The translations under genes were made by a program, and so were the position numbers. The notes beneath the pieces are model-generated. The model did not search any database and was not told where the DNA came from. It worked only from the letters and a program-made list of their open reading frames with translations. Of a stretch of DNA of 64,000 nt, positions 20,422 to 28,869 are shown piece by piece. Source of the DNA: Candidatus Accumulibacter affinis (GTDB taxonomy: Bacteria > Pseudomonadota > Gammaproteobacteria > Burkholderiales > Rhodocyclaceae); assembly GCA_016713625.1 (NCBI GenBank), contig JADJOT010000010.1:372001-436000 (forward strand), in the 5' to 3' direction. Every line of letters begins with the position of its first letter. The first letter of the stretch is position 1.

Positions 20422-21033
20422 AGCGCGCGCGTCCTGGGTGGCTCTCCCTCCCATGTTCGTGACGGACGAACGCCTCCGAAGGAATATTGGAATGTTAGAC
20501 CTGACCCTGGCGGCTGGCGGTTTCTGCGTGTTCCCGCTGTAGAATGCGATGAAATCCCCTTCCTGCAAGGGTTTCAGCGGTACAGTCGGGGCAGTGTGAG
20601 ATGCCTTGGGGAACACCCTGCTGTGGATTGCTCCGTCCAGTGCTTTCGGGTTTCGGCTTCGTACCGTTCGCCAATATTGGGGCTGACGTTCCAGAGTGAG
20701 CGTCGTGGAACGATGTAAGGGGGCCGAGGCTTGGCGATCTTGAGGGTGCCCGGGGGGCAAGATTCGGTATAGGTACGGCGTGGACCTGTTAGCGGTTTTG
20801 ATGGATTGTGGTCAGGCTGGACGAACTTCTTGGGTTGCCCGTTCGCGGGCGTGTAGGTCGTCGGCAGGGGTATGTATACAGCACACTTACACCGTCGCCC
20901 CTGCCTTCGAAGTCGCAGCCTAGACCGTCACCCTCGTCAAGACTGTTCCCCGTTAGCACAGTATGGCTTTCCACGAATGGCTCCAGCATTGATAATCCAC
21001 TCTCAACGGGAAGACACCTTGGAAAGTCGCCGA
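20422..21033. other. Intergenic region between the TA pair and the Lamassu-like operon
   Basis: 612 bases with no gene I can support. It holds one copy of the dispersed TCAGGTC-type repeat (20487-20510). Reading frames on both strands look like random translations. The operon promoter must lie here but I see no convincing -35/-10 pair. Confidence 0.5.
20487..20510 (-). repeat. Dispersed intergenic repeat, copy A
   Basis: On the minus strand this reads CCAGGGTCAGGTCTAACATT followed by CCAA. Related copies are at 40091-40113, 46051-46100 and 51199-51250, always outside genes. It resembles remnants of a small intergenic repeat family. Confidence 0.6.
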
Positions 21034-21742
21034 ATGGAAGAGGTCTTCCGCGTCGCCAACTGCAAGAACTTAGCGGAAACTGGCGGCGGTCACAACCAAA
21101 AGGGCGTCAACTTCCAACGGGCGTGGGCTCTGGCTCGGATGTTCGAGCTTGAAAGAGAGGGCGTCGACGATTTCCTCTTCCTCTTCGAGGCAATCCAAGA
21201 CGTTGCTGAACTCGATTCATCGCTCTCCCCGTCCTCCATAAGGGTCTATCAGGTCAAGAAAAAGGACCGTGGGGAATGGAGTTGGAGAGAACTGACCAAA
21301 CTCCTTGAACCCTCCAGTAAGAAGTCCGGGGCGCAATCGCCGTCGGTCATCAAGGACAGCATGATCGGGAAGCTCTACTCCGCCGTGGTGGCTTTCAAGG
21401 AATTGAAAAGTTCTGGGCGATTTATCTCGAATGTTGGCTGTGACCTTCCGCTCCAAGGTCAAGCGAACGCTGCAACCTCACTTGCTTGTGATCTTTCGCG
21501 GCTTGAAGCAGGGCATTTACAACTTCTGTCCAAGGGGTTGGAGACTTTGCATGAGGCCGAGAGTTTACCGCCAAGACCTTCGCTTATCCATGTTGAAAAG
21601 GTTCCGATCCATCCGGATAGCCCGTCTACTCATCTGCGTGGCATTGCCGTTTCCTTCCTCTCCGAACGTAGTCCCAAGCACGCTGGCCAAGCCACTGCCT
21701 TGGTGGATGCTTTACTCGCTGCCATAGGTCCCCTTGGAGCGA

Positions 21743-21751
21743 AAACCGATT
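21743..21751. repeat. Left 9-bp target duplication of the ISKra4 element
   Basis: AAACCGATT directly before the left terminal repeat; the identical sequence follows the right end. Confidence 0.95.
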
Positions 21752-23479
21752 GGGTGTGGCTCTTTTGAGCCACGATTTCCCTGCGATCACGCAGCCATTT
21801 TGGTGTCATTGTTCTGCGGTGCCGACAGATAGTTGCGCTGGCGCTCTTGGCGATGGTGAAAGGCCATGTACTCCTCGAAGTCGCCGCTGGCACGAAGGGA
21901 GCGCAAGCGGAGCACCGCTTCCGCGCCGTCCAGACTCCAGCGGGCGCCGGTGAGGTCCATGCGGTCCTTGACCAGGTGACGACAAGCGCCCTCGATGATT
22001 CCGGTGGCGATCGGCCAGCCGTTGGCCAGGGCGGTGGCATAGTCGAAACGTTCCTTGTTCTTGAGCAGGTAGTCGGCACACTTGTCGACCGGCGCTCGCG
22101 CCTCTTGCGAGATGCCTTGGCGGGTGGCGCTGCGGCGCATCCCCGCGGCCACGTCGCTGACTTTCCCCTGGAGTAGGGCGTAGGCGCGCTCCAGCACCCA
22201 AGTTTCGGCTTCCTGCGTGCCATCTGCGTGGAAGCAGTAGGCGGCTTTCCACAAGTATTCGAGGACATGCACGAAATCCTGAATGACCACCACGTCCGTT
22301 CGGTGGCGCGCAATCGCCACTTCGACTTCCCGCTGTTGAGCTTCCTGGCCATCGACCAGCACCAACCACCTTCGTTCATGCTTGGGGTCACGACGCTCGG
22401 CTTCGGCGAACATCTCCTCGATCACTTCCGCCGGGGTCTGACGTAGGCTGGCCCACACCCGCTTGTTCTGTACTTTGGGCCGCTTCGGCGCGGTTGACTC
22501 GTCTTGCCCCATGATCTGCTCGGCGGTCCGCAGATGCGGGGCCACCTCGTACACCGAGGCGACCGTGGCCATCCGCTTACGATTGCGCTTCTCGCCTTTA
22601 CTCAGACGGGCTTTGAGTTTGTGCGTCGTCGCTTCCGCCTTCTTACGCGTCGCCTCTCGAAGGTCTTGCTTCCGCACGACAATGCCTTTGCCATCGGTAC
22701 TCATCACCAGCAGATCGCTGCTGTCCACTTCCGGCGTACCGGCTTCCTCCTCAGGCGCACTGGCTTCCTCTACCGGCCGACGAGCGTCCTCCACCGCCGG
22801 ACGGGCGTAAAACTCGTCAAAATCCACGCTGATCGCCCGGGACAGTTCTTCGGCTTGTCGCTTCGGCACTTCCGCACCCGTGCCTTCCTGGATGGCCTTC
22901 ACCGCCTCTTCAAACGAGCCCTTGGCCACTTCCAACCCTACCTTGCGTCGCACCCCTTGGGAGTATTGGTTCGGCGGCAGATTCAGCGCAGCATCCAACG
23001 GGAAAACACTCTTCAGCCGGGCTCCGCTGTACCCCAGGCGCCTGACCGTCACTTCGCCGAACACCGTCGCCAGCGATCGGCTTCTGGCTCGGCAATGCCG
23101 CCGCTCCGCTCCGTCCGCCCCGGTCACTACTTCACACCTTTCTTCCGCCGCCGCTCGTTGATCCAGGTACCCCTGCATCAAACGCCGCAACAACTCATAC
23201 CCCTCGCGCGCGATCAGTGATTCGACCTCCCCATGCTCCAGGATTCGTGCCGAATCCGATCGCAGTTCACCCATCAGTTTCTCAAACTGCTCGCGAGCCG
23301 CCACAAACTCGTCAAAACAGGTCTCTTTGGTCTCTCCTGACATCTCAAGGGGCCTCCTGGGCATGGGTAATCAGCTTGAAAACCGTTACCTACCACCTCC
23401 GATGCATCTTTGACAACCCTCTGATAAATCATCTCTTTGATCCGCAAGCAATCCCTCGTGGCCGAAAAGATCCACACCC
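21752..23479 (-). mobile_element. ISKra4-family insertion sequence
   Basis: A complete 1728-bp element. Terminal inverted repeats begin GGGTGTGGCTCTTTTGAGCC on the left and GGGTGTGGATCTTTTCGGCC on the right, both continuing ACGA, with three mismatches in 24 bp. A perfect 9-bp target duplication flanks it. It contains one transposase gene and lies antisense to the gene it disrupts. The intact duplication and open transposase frame indicate a fairly recent insertion. Confidence 0.95.
21787..23343 (-). CDS. ISKra4-family transposase
   Basis: A 518-residue DDE transposase. A candidate catalytic triad is visible: Asp in LLVMSTDGKGIVV, Asp in TDVVVIQDFVHVLEYL, and Glu in TGIIEGACRHLVKDRMDL. The C-terminal part ends FEEYMAFHHRQERQRNYL, as in ISKra4 relatives. 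The ATG at 23343 (MSGETKETCF) was chosen because AGGAGG lies about ten bases upstream; another ATG lies seven codons earlier. The frame is intact. Confidence 0.9.
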   Translation of the reverse strand: MSGETKETCFDEFVAAREQFEKLMGELRSDSARILEHGEVESLIAREGYELLRRLMQGYLDQRAAAEERCEVVTGADGAERRHCRARSRSLATVFGEVTVRRLGYSGARLKSVFPLDAALNLPPNQYSQGVRRKVGLEVAKGSFEEAVKAIQEGTGAEVPKRQAEELSRAISVDFDEFYARPAVEDARRPVEEASAPEEEAGTPEVDSSDLLVMSTDGKGIVVRKQDLREATRKKAEATTHKLKARLSKGEKRNRKRMATVASVYEVAPHLRTAEQIMGQDESTAPKRPKVQNKRVWASLRQTPAEVIEEMFAEAERRDPKHERRWLVLVDGQEAQQREVEVAIARHRTDVVVIQDFVHVLEYLWKAAYCFHADGTQEAETWVLERAYALLQGKVSDVAAGMRRSATRQGISQEARAPVDKCADYLLKNKERFDYATALANGWPIATGIIEGACRHLVKDRMDLTGARWSLDGAEAVLRLRSLRASGDFEEYMAFHHRQERQRNYLSAPQNNDTKMAA

Positions 23480-23488
23480 AAACCGATT
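23480..23488. repeat. Right 9-bp target duplication of the ISKra4 element
   Basis: AAACCGATT immediately after the right terminal repeat, identical to 21743-21751. Confidence 0.95.
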
Positions 23489-23931
23489 CGTGCTCGACCT
23501 TTAATGAACTCCGAAGGGAACGCGGTTTTTCGCGGAGTGATTTCGTTTCCGCTCTCGGGATGCTCGCAGAGGTTCCGGATCAAGAAGCTTTCATCGAAAC
23601 GTTGCTTAACCAGTTGTCGGCAGAGGGCGGTGCTAACTTCATGGAGATAGCTTCAATACGCGTAGCCGTCTCAAGAATCTTCCGGCTTCTTGTCATGGGT
23701 GGTGAAGACCCTCTCGCGAGATCTTTGTCTGCCGATTGCGATCAATGGCTTGAAGCTAATTTTGCCGGTGCCACCGTCAAGGATTTCATTGAGAAGGCTA
23801 AAGCTGACTTGGGCGAATTTCATCCCACCATCCGCTCTGCCGAATTTGTCGCGCACTTCCTGCTAAGGGTTGCTAAAAAATGCGTGGACCAGACTTAAGA
23901 AAGTTAGTCAGAAGCCTTCGGACAAAATCAT

Positions 23932-25632
23932 ATGAGAAGCTTTGTATTCGAAAACATTTGGCTGTTTTCTCGAAGGGATCGGCGAGGCCGTCGCTTGGAG
24001 TTCGACAAGACCACCAACCTGATACAGGGCAGGAACCACACCGGCAAGTCGAGCTTGATAAAAGCCCTGTTCCTGACCTTGGGGGCGAGGCCTCGAGGAG
24101 AACTGACTAAGTGGGATGAAGGCACGATTTCCCTGGTCGACTTTCGCGTCGGAGAGCAGAAGTATCGGGCTCTTCATCAAAGCGGTACCCGAGCCCTATT
24201 CGCTGAGGACGGGCGCTTGATTGTCGCTACCGGCAGCCATGGCGAGTGGAGTGATCAGTTCGCTTCCGCCACTGGCTTTAACCTTGTGCTCTCAGACAAG
24301 AAGGGAGAAAGTGTTCCCGCCGACCCGAAGTGCTTCTTTCTTCCCTTCTACATAAACCAAGACGGAAGTTGGCAGTCAGGATGGGATACATTTTCTGGAC
24401 TTCAACAGTTCACGAGTCCGATTGGCCCGATCCTTGAATATTTTTCTGGTATCAAGCCGCCTGAATATTACGAGGCAAAGGCTAAACGCGATTCTGCGCA
24501 GCGCGTTCTGGACGATCTTAAACGGGAGCGATCGTTTCTTGACAAGGTACAGGAGCGCTTCGGAAAGAAGCTGATAGGGCCAAAGATTGATCCGGAGAAT
24601 TTTACACGCGAGATAGAAATCCTGACGTCGGACATTACCGATCTGAACCTACACCAGGAGAAGCTGCGCGATCAGGTAGTTAGGGAGCGCGAGCTGTTAT
24701 CGAGCATCTACCTGCAGATCAACATGGCGAACGAAGCCCTGCGGGTCTACGATTCCGACCTGGAATATATTCGCTCGGAGCCACGGGAGAAGTTGGTTTG
24801 TCCGGTTTGCAACGCTGAGCATGCTGAGTCCTTTATGGATGTCCTTACCTATGCGGAAGATGCGCGTTCTTTGCGTAGCATAGCTTTCCGTCTTCAGGGG
24901 GATGCGAGGCTCGTCGAGACGCAGATGCAAACGACTGTCGCTGAAATTGGCGCTCTTGATGTTCGGTACCGAAAGATTGCTCAGCTGCTAGATACCCGCA
25001 GGGGTGACCTTCAGTTTCGCCATGTCGTCGAAGGTCTCGGTGCGGAACAAGCTTTCCAGGCTTTCTCCGCCGAGCGGCAGGTTCTCGAACGTGAGATCAG
25101 TACGCACTTATCCGAAGTCGATCATTTATCTTCGAGTATGAGCGATCTGACAGATCGCAAGCGTTCGGCCGCCATACAGGACAGATTCCGAGAGGCTTAT
25201 GCTTCAGCCCTGTTCGAACTGAATATGCCGCCATCAGAAAAATCCCGCCTCACTCTGAACAGTCGGCCAAGCGTTTCCGGTAGCGGTGGACCACGCTCTA
25301 TCCTCGCTTATTATGCTGCCCTTTGGGATGTCTGCTGCAGTCAAACTGGGTCGTTTTTGATCCCGCTTGTCGTTGACTCGCCGAATCAGCAGGGGCAGGA
25401 TGACATTAACCTGCCGAAGGTGATTGCGTTTGTCTCGACTAAGCTGCCAAAAAACACACAGCTGATCGTTTGTTCGGAGATTGAAGTCCATTTTCCGTTC
25501 AACTCAAGAACCGTTTTGGATCGTCCATATCAACTCCTTGACGAGGCGTCCTTTGGGGATATTGAAGCTGAAATCGAACCATTGATGCGAGTGATGTATG
25601 CTGCTTCCAGAAGTCGCTTGGAAGGAGTCTGA
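23932..25632 (+). CDS. SMC/Rad50-like ATPase with zinc hook (LmuB-like)
   Basis: A 566-residue protein. Walker A is GRNHTGKSS near residue 35. Long charged helical stretches flank a central CPVC motif (residues about 290-293), which resembles a Rad50 zinc hook. A Walker B-like strand (LIPLVVDSPNQQGQD) lies near residue 482, after a Ser/Gly-rich SGSGGPRS signature. Such proteins sense DNA ends or foreign DNA and are the LmuB/DdmC subunit of Lamassu systems. It lies 33 bp after the split DUF4297 gene and 5 bp before the next gene, so the three form one operon. It is shorter than many LmuB proteins. Confidence 0.8.
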   Translation: MRSFVFENIWLFSRRDRRGRRLEFDKTTNLIQGRNHTGKSSLIKALFLTLGARPRGELTKWDEGTISLVDFRVGEQKYRALHQSGTRALFAEDGRLIVATGSHGEWSDQFASATGFNLVLSDKKGESVPADPKCFFLPFYINQDGSWQSGWDTFSGLQQFTSPIGPILEYFSGIKPPEYYEAKAKRDSAQRVLDDLKRERSFLDKVQERFGKKLIGPKIDPENFTREIEILTSDITDLNLHQEKLRDQVVRERELLSSIYLQINMANEALRVYDSDLEYIRSEPREKLVCPVCNAEHAESFMDVLTYAEDARSLRSIAFRLQGDARLVETQMQTTVAEIGALDVRYRKIAQLLDTRRGDLQFRHVVEGLGAEQAFQAFSAERQVLEREISTHLSEVDHLSSSMSDLTDRKRSAAIQDRFREAYASALFELNMPPSEKSRLTLNSRPSVSGSGGPRSILAYYAALWDVCCSQTGSFLIPLVVDSPNQQGQDDINLPKVIAFVSTKLPKNTQLIVCSEIEVHFPFNSRTVLDRPYQLLDEASFGDIEAEIEPLMRVMYAASRSRLEGV

Positions 25633-25637
25633 GAGTC

Positions 25638-26990
25638 GTGCAAGAGATTACCAGGGTCAGATTTGAAGCTCTAGCAGCGTATTGCCGTAAGCCAGAAGCG
25701 CTTGTCTTTGCCGAAGAAGTCGGCTGGTTTCAAGTGTCTGATGAGAAGTTGCTGATCGTCTTGATTCGCGACAGGCCCGATAACGATTTCTCTGCGATTG
25801 TCCTTGCTAAGGACTTAAAGGAGCGATACCGGTGGGTCTCTATGACCGATTTCTACGAGTCGCCAGAGGAAGCGCTTTCGGCTTCGAAGGAGAATATTAG
25901 GGAAATCTCTCGGAATCTTGATGCGGTAGGAGAACAAGGCGATGAAGTCGGTAAGTCTGTGGACTTCTTCTCGCCAGTTGTTTTGCGGGGCAAGCTCAAT
26001 AAAGACTTCATTTGCCTCACGACTCTCGAAGAGTATTCGCCTGCTCTGGAGCTTATTAAGCCGATGATGCGTTGGTATGAGGACGCTGACGGGAATTTTG
26101 TGGAGCAATTCCAGACCACCGGTTTTGACGCAAGAATATGGGAGCTTTACGTCTTCGCTGTGCTCATCGAACTCGGGTACGTTTTGGACCGAACCGTAGC
26201 TATTCCGGATTTCGTAGCTCGTGGAGTGCTGGGTGACCTGTGTGTTGAGGCCACTACGGTCAACCCTACCCTTGATAAGCGAGGTAGGCCAGCGATCCCT
26301 CCGCCACTAGAGACTTGGGAGGACAATACTGCTTATCAGTGTGAATACATGCCTATAAAGTTCGCGGGACCATTGACCGCTAAGCTTGCAAAGAAATATT
26401 GGGAACGTTCCAACGTAAAGGGCCTGCCACTAATCTTCGCTATCCAGGACTTCCACGCACCGATGTCGATGACGATGACTAGGGCCGGGCTGCCGATCTA
26501 CCTCTACGGGTACGCCTACGACTGGAACCGTGACTGGGATGGAACACTTGTGCTTTCCCCTAGAAAGGTCGTAAGTCACAAGTGGGGAGGAAAGGAGGTT
26601 CCGTCGGGATTCTTCGGGATACCTGGCGCGGAGAACGTCAGTGCTGTTATTTCAAATACAAGCGCAACCATCTCGAAGTTTAACCGCATTGGTCTAATGG
26701 CTGGCTTTGGTTCGAAGCGTGTGCATATGATTAGGAGAGGATTTGCCGCTGATTTTGATCCGAATGCTTTTGCTCCGAGGCCGTTCGTGAAGGACGTGAG
26801 CCAGTCAGAGTACTCTGAGAGTTGGGTGGAAGGGATGGATGTTTACCATAATCCTTTTGCAAAGTACCCGCTGGACCCTTCGTTTATACCGGGTGCCGCT
26901 CATCACAGGCTTCTTGATGGTGGGAAAATAGAGAGCTTTGTCCCGTCATGGCAGCCTTTGACTTCGTTCACCCATATAACGCTGACTTAG
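25638..26990 (+). CDS. Predicted PD-(D/E)XK nuclease-like protein, third gene of the operon
   Basis: A 450-residue protein I cannot assign to a named family with certainty. Residues about 165-215 have a restriction-endonuclease-like pattern: a helix Glu in ARIWELYVFAVLIELGY, then AIPDFVARG, then LCVEATTVNP, giving E...PD...ExT spacing of a PD-(D/E)XK core. The N-terminal 150 residues and C-terminal 200 show no motif I recognise. The GTG start follows the ATPase stop by five bases with GGAG upstream, so translation is coupled. In Lamassu operons the third gene (LmuC) is usually small, so this is either a different subunit or a second nuclease. Confidence 0.55.
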   Translation: MQEITRVRFEALAAYCRKPEALVFAEEVGWFQVSDEKLLIVLIRDRPDNDFSAIVLAKDLKERYRWVSMTDFYESPEEALSASKENIREISRNLDAVGEQGDEVGKSVDFFSPVVLRGKLNKDFICLTTLEEYSPALELIKPMMRWYEDADGNFVEQFQTTGFDARIWELYVFAVLIELGYVLDRTVAIPDFVARGVLGDLCVEATTVNPTLDKRGRPAIPPPLETWEDNTAYQCEYMPIKFAGPLTAKLAKKYWERSNVKGLPLIFAIQDFHAPMSMTMTRAGLPIYLYGYAYDWNRDWDGTLVLSPRKVVSHKWGGKEVPSGFFGIPGAENVSAVISNTSATISKFNRIGLMAGFGSKRVHMIRRGFAADFDPNAFAPRPFVKDVSQSEYSESWVEGMDVYHNPFAKYPLDPSFIPGAAHHRLLDGGKIESFVPSWQPLTSFTHITLT

Positions 26991-27144
26991 ATGGGGTCGC
27001 TGCTTTGCTGACTGACGTCGGCTTCTATGGCTTACAGCAACTTGGGGTTGGCTGCTGTTCGCTTTGGCGCCTGGCGCGACACTACCATGATTTATGGCAG
27101 TGCTTTATCGCTACGACTCATCCCGTCGCGTAACACAAAGTCTT

Positions 27145-28197
27145 ATGACCGCCTTGATTCTGCCGTTTGCCAAGCGACTATCAGATCAACGGTTGGTTTC
27201 ACCGGATGAGGTTCCGCGAGGTCTTGCCTGTAATTGCGTCTGCCCTGGTTGCGAACATCCGGTCCTCGCGCGGCAAGGAACAGAGAGGGAATGGCACTTT
27301 GCCCACAGCAAAGGCGATCCCTGTAGTGACGGCTACGAAGTGTCGGTGCACGAGCTAGCGAAGCAGCTCATTCGCGACAGGAAGGAACTGCTACTTCCCG
27401 TTTTGGAGGCGGTTGTCTCCGCCAAAGATGCTTTCGGGAATGTGCTCGTTGAGACAGAAATCTGCTCTGAGAGCCTGGCGGTTCCGCTGGACGACTGCGT
27501 AACAGGAAGGTCGCGTCAAGAGGTTACCCCCGACATTTGCGGAACTCTGAATGGCAAGGAAATCCTCGTTGAAATCACTGTCTTTCATAGACTGATGCCT
27601 AAAAAGCAGGAGCGTCTTATTGAAACGGGGTTGCCTTCCTTCGAGATAGACCTTAGTGCTTTCAAAAGCAAACAGGCAACTCGAGAGCTTGTTGCCGACG
27701 CGATCTTCAGCGAAACAGGAAACCGTAAGTGGATTTATCACCCACGAATCGCGGCTGTTGAGGCAGAACTACAACGCAAGTTAGACCAAAAGCTGGCTGA
27801 AGCTCGTGAACGTTGGGACGCTGCAGAAGGTGAACGCAAGGAACGAGAGACACAATGCGAAAAGAGCAAGGAAGCTCTCGCTCTCCGCAATAAATGGGCT
27901 CTTCGTCAGTTCTCTTCCCCGCACTGGCCAGCCTCGTCCGCCGTGTTTTCGGCAACGATGGATTGGCGAGCTTCATTCCCATCACCAGACCTTTACATGC
28001 CTGCCAGAAAGGCTTTATCAGAGAGGTTGAACCTATCCGAAGAAATCGTTGAGTCCGTGCTGGGGACCATCACAAGGAGAGGCCAGCTTGCGTCGACGAC
28101 ACCAGAAGATTTGTCCGAGCAGTGGGCGTTGAAGTTGGGATGTTCCGTGTCCGATGTCGTTCTCTACTTTCGTGAGGCCGGATACATTTTCGCGTAG
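27145..28197 (+). CDS. CoiA-like protein with zinc finger and nuclease-like domain
   Basis: About 350 residues. The N-terminus has the CoiA-type layout: PRGLACNCVCPGCEHPVLAR then EWHFAHSKGDPC, a Cys/His zinc site, followed by an EVSVHELAKQLI helix. A nuclease-like core follows (VTPDICGTLN and ILVEITVFH, a D...ExT pattern). A coiled coil (residues about 215-270) and a C-terminal helical region complete it. CoiA relatives act in transformation or in defence islands; here the neighbours favour defence. The ATG at 27145 suits the family start; an ATG at 27094 is possible. It may be the fourth gene of the operon, 154 bp after the previous stop. Confidence 0.6.
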   Translation: MTALILPFAKRLSDQRLVSPDEVPRGLACNCVCPGCEHPVLARQGTEREWHFAHSKGDPCSDGYEVSVHELAKQLIRDRKELLLPVLEAVVSAKDAFGNVLVETEICSESLAVPLDDCVTGRSRQEVTPDICGTLNGKEILVEITVFHRLMPKKQERLIETGLPSFEIDLSAFKSKQATRELVADAIFSETGNRKWIYHPRIAAVEAELQRKLDQKLAEARERWDAAEGERKERETQCEKSKEALALRNKWALRQFSSPHWPASSAVFSATMDWRASFPSPDLYMPARKALSERLNLSEEIVESVLGTITRRGQLASTTPEDLSEQWALKLGCSVSDVVLYFREAGYIFA

Positions 28198-28332
28198 CCG
28201 ATGAGGCTTCTGAGTTGCTTGAAGTTGTGCGTCAAGACTGGTCACCAGCGCAGTGTGGCTCCTGGGCAGTATTTGCTCGGCTGAGTCGGTTCAGAAAGCG
28301 GTGAGGAGATCGACCGCTTTCCTCGCTGTCTC

Positions 28333-28671
28333 TTATAAGTTGTGCTTCTCGACGAGTTCTTTCAACTGGGCAACGCTGAAGTTGGCACCATAACTGATAC
28401 CTGCTTCCTTTAACTTTGCCTGCAACGGAGCCTTTTGGCTTGGTTTGCCCATCTTGCGGCCTGTTTTTTGAACTGGTTGCGTCGCCGGAACCACAGGTTC
28501 TCCCATCTCTTTCTTGATATCAGCCAAGACGTGCGTGGGGTGAACCTCGTTATCTGATGCTACCTGGTGAATCAAATCAACAATCTTTTGTATGCTGCTT
28601 TTACGAATTTCAACGGCAGCATCTTGAAGTTCAGCAATCTTTGCTTTGATCTCTGCGAGCGTGAGTTCCAC
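28333..28671 (-). CDS. Small H-NS-like coiled-coil protein with unusual C-terminus
   Basis: A 112-residue protein. The N-terminal segment (LTLAEIKAKIAELQDAAVEIR then a second helix) resembles the oligomerization domain of betaproteobacterial H-NS proteins. A basic linker (KTGRKMGKPSQKA) follows. The C-terminus (LKEAGISYGANFSVAQLKEL) looks like a SAP/LEM-type helical hairpin in place of the usual H-NS AT-hook-like DNA-binding motif. The GTG at 28671 was chosen because AAGGAG lies six bases upstream. It lies in a defence island, where H-NS-like silencers are common, but the function is inferred. Confidence 0.55.
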   Translation of the reverse strand: MELTLAEIKAKIAELQDAAVEIRKSSIQKIVDLIHQVASDNEVHPTHVLADIKKEMGEPVVPATQPVQKTGRKMGKPSQKAPLQAKLKEAGISYGANFSVAQLKELVEKHNL

Positions 28672-28869
28672 GATCTTCTCCTTGGTGTCTAAAGCCCTTG
28701 ATGGTACCGACTTCCTTGAGCATGTCAAGAGGCGAGTGCTTTTTGTTAGGTTGTTCCAAGCGCTTCTGTGAATCGGTGAATGAGGGAGGAAATACTGGTG
28801 TGAGTTTGTAGTTGGGCCTCGTCAATTGCTGCCGTTTCGTTATGGCAGAAAGACCTGATGGTGACTCGG

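Larger units (their letters stand above)
21034..23898 (+). pseudogene. Cap4/DUF4297 nuclease gene (LmuA-like), split by ISKra4
   Basis: Two halves, 21034-21751 and 23489-23898, join in frame to a 375-residue protein when the IS and one 9-bp duplicate are removed (GAKTD then SCSTFNELRRE). The N-terminal half has DUF4297/Cap4 dsDNA-nuclease features: ETGGGHNQKGVNFQRAWAL, an acidic FLFEAIQDVAE and the core RVYQVKKKDRG. The C-terminal half is helical. DUF4297 domains are the effector part of LmuA/DdmA in Lamassu systems, and the next gene is an SMC-type ATPase, as in that family. The start at 21034 is preceded by TTGGAAAG; an in-frame ATG at 20977 is an alternative. In this cell the effector is disabled. 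Confidence 0.8.

Noticed and set aside
20401..20760. A 119-codon minus-strand frame after the HigA-type gene
   Set aside because: It runs through a repeat copy and into the antitoxin gene end, lacks a ribosome site and shows no family features.
22504..23220. A 238-codon plus-strand frame inside the ISKra4 element
   Set aside because: Antisense shadow of the transposase gene.
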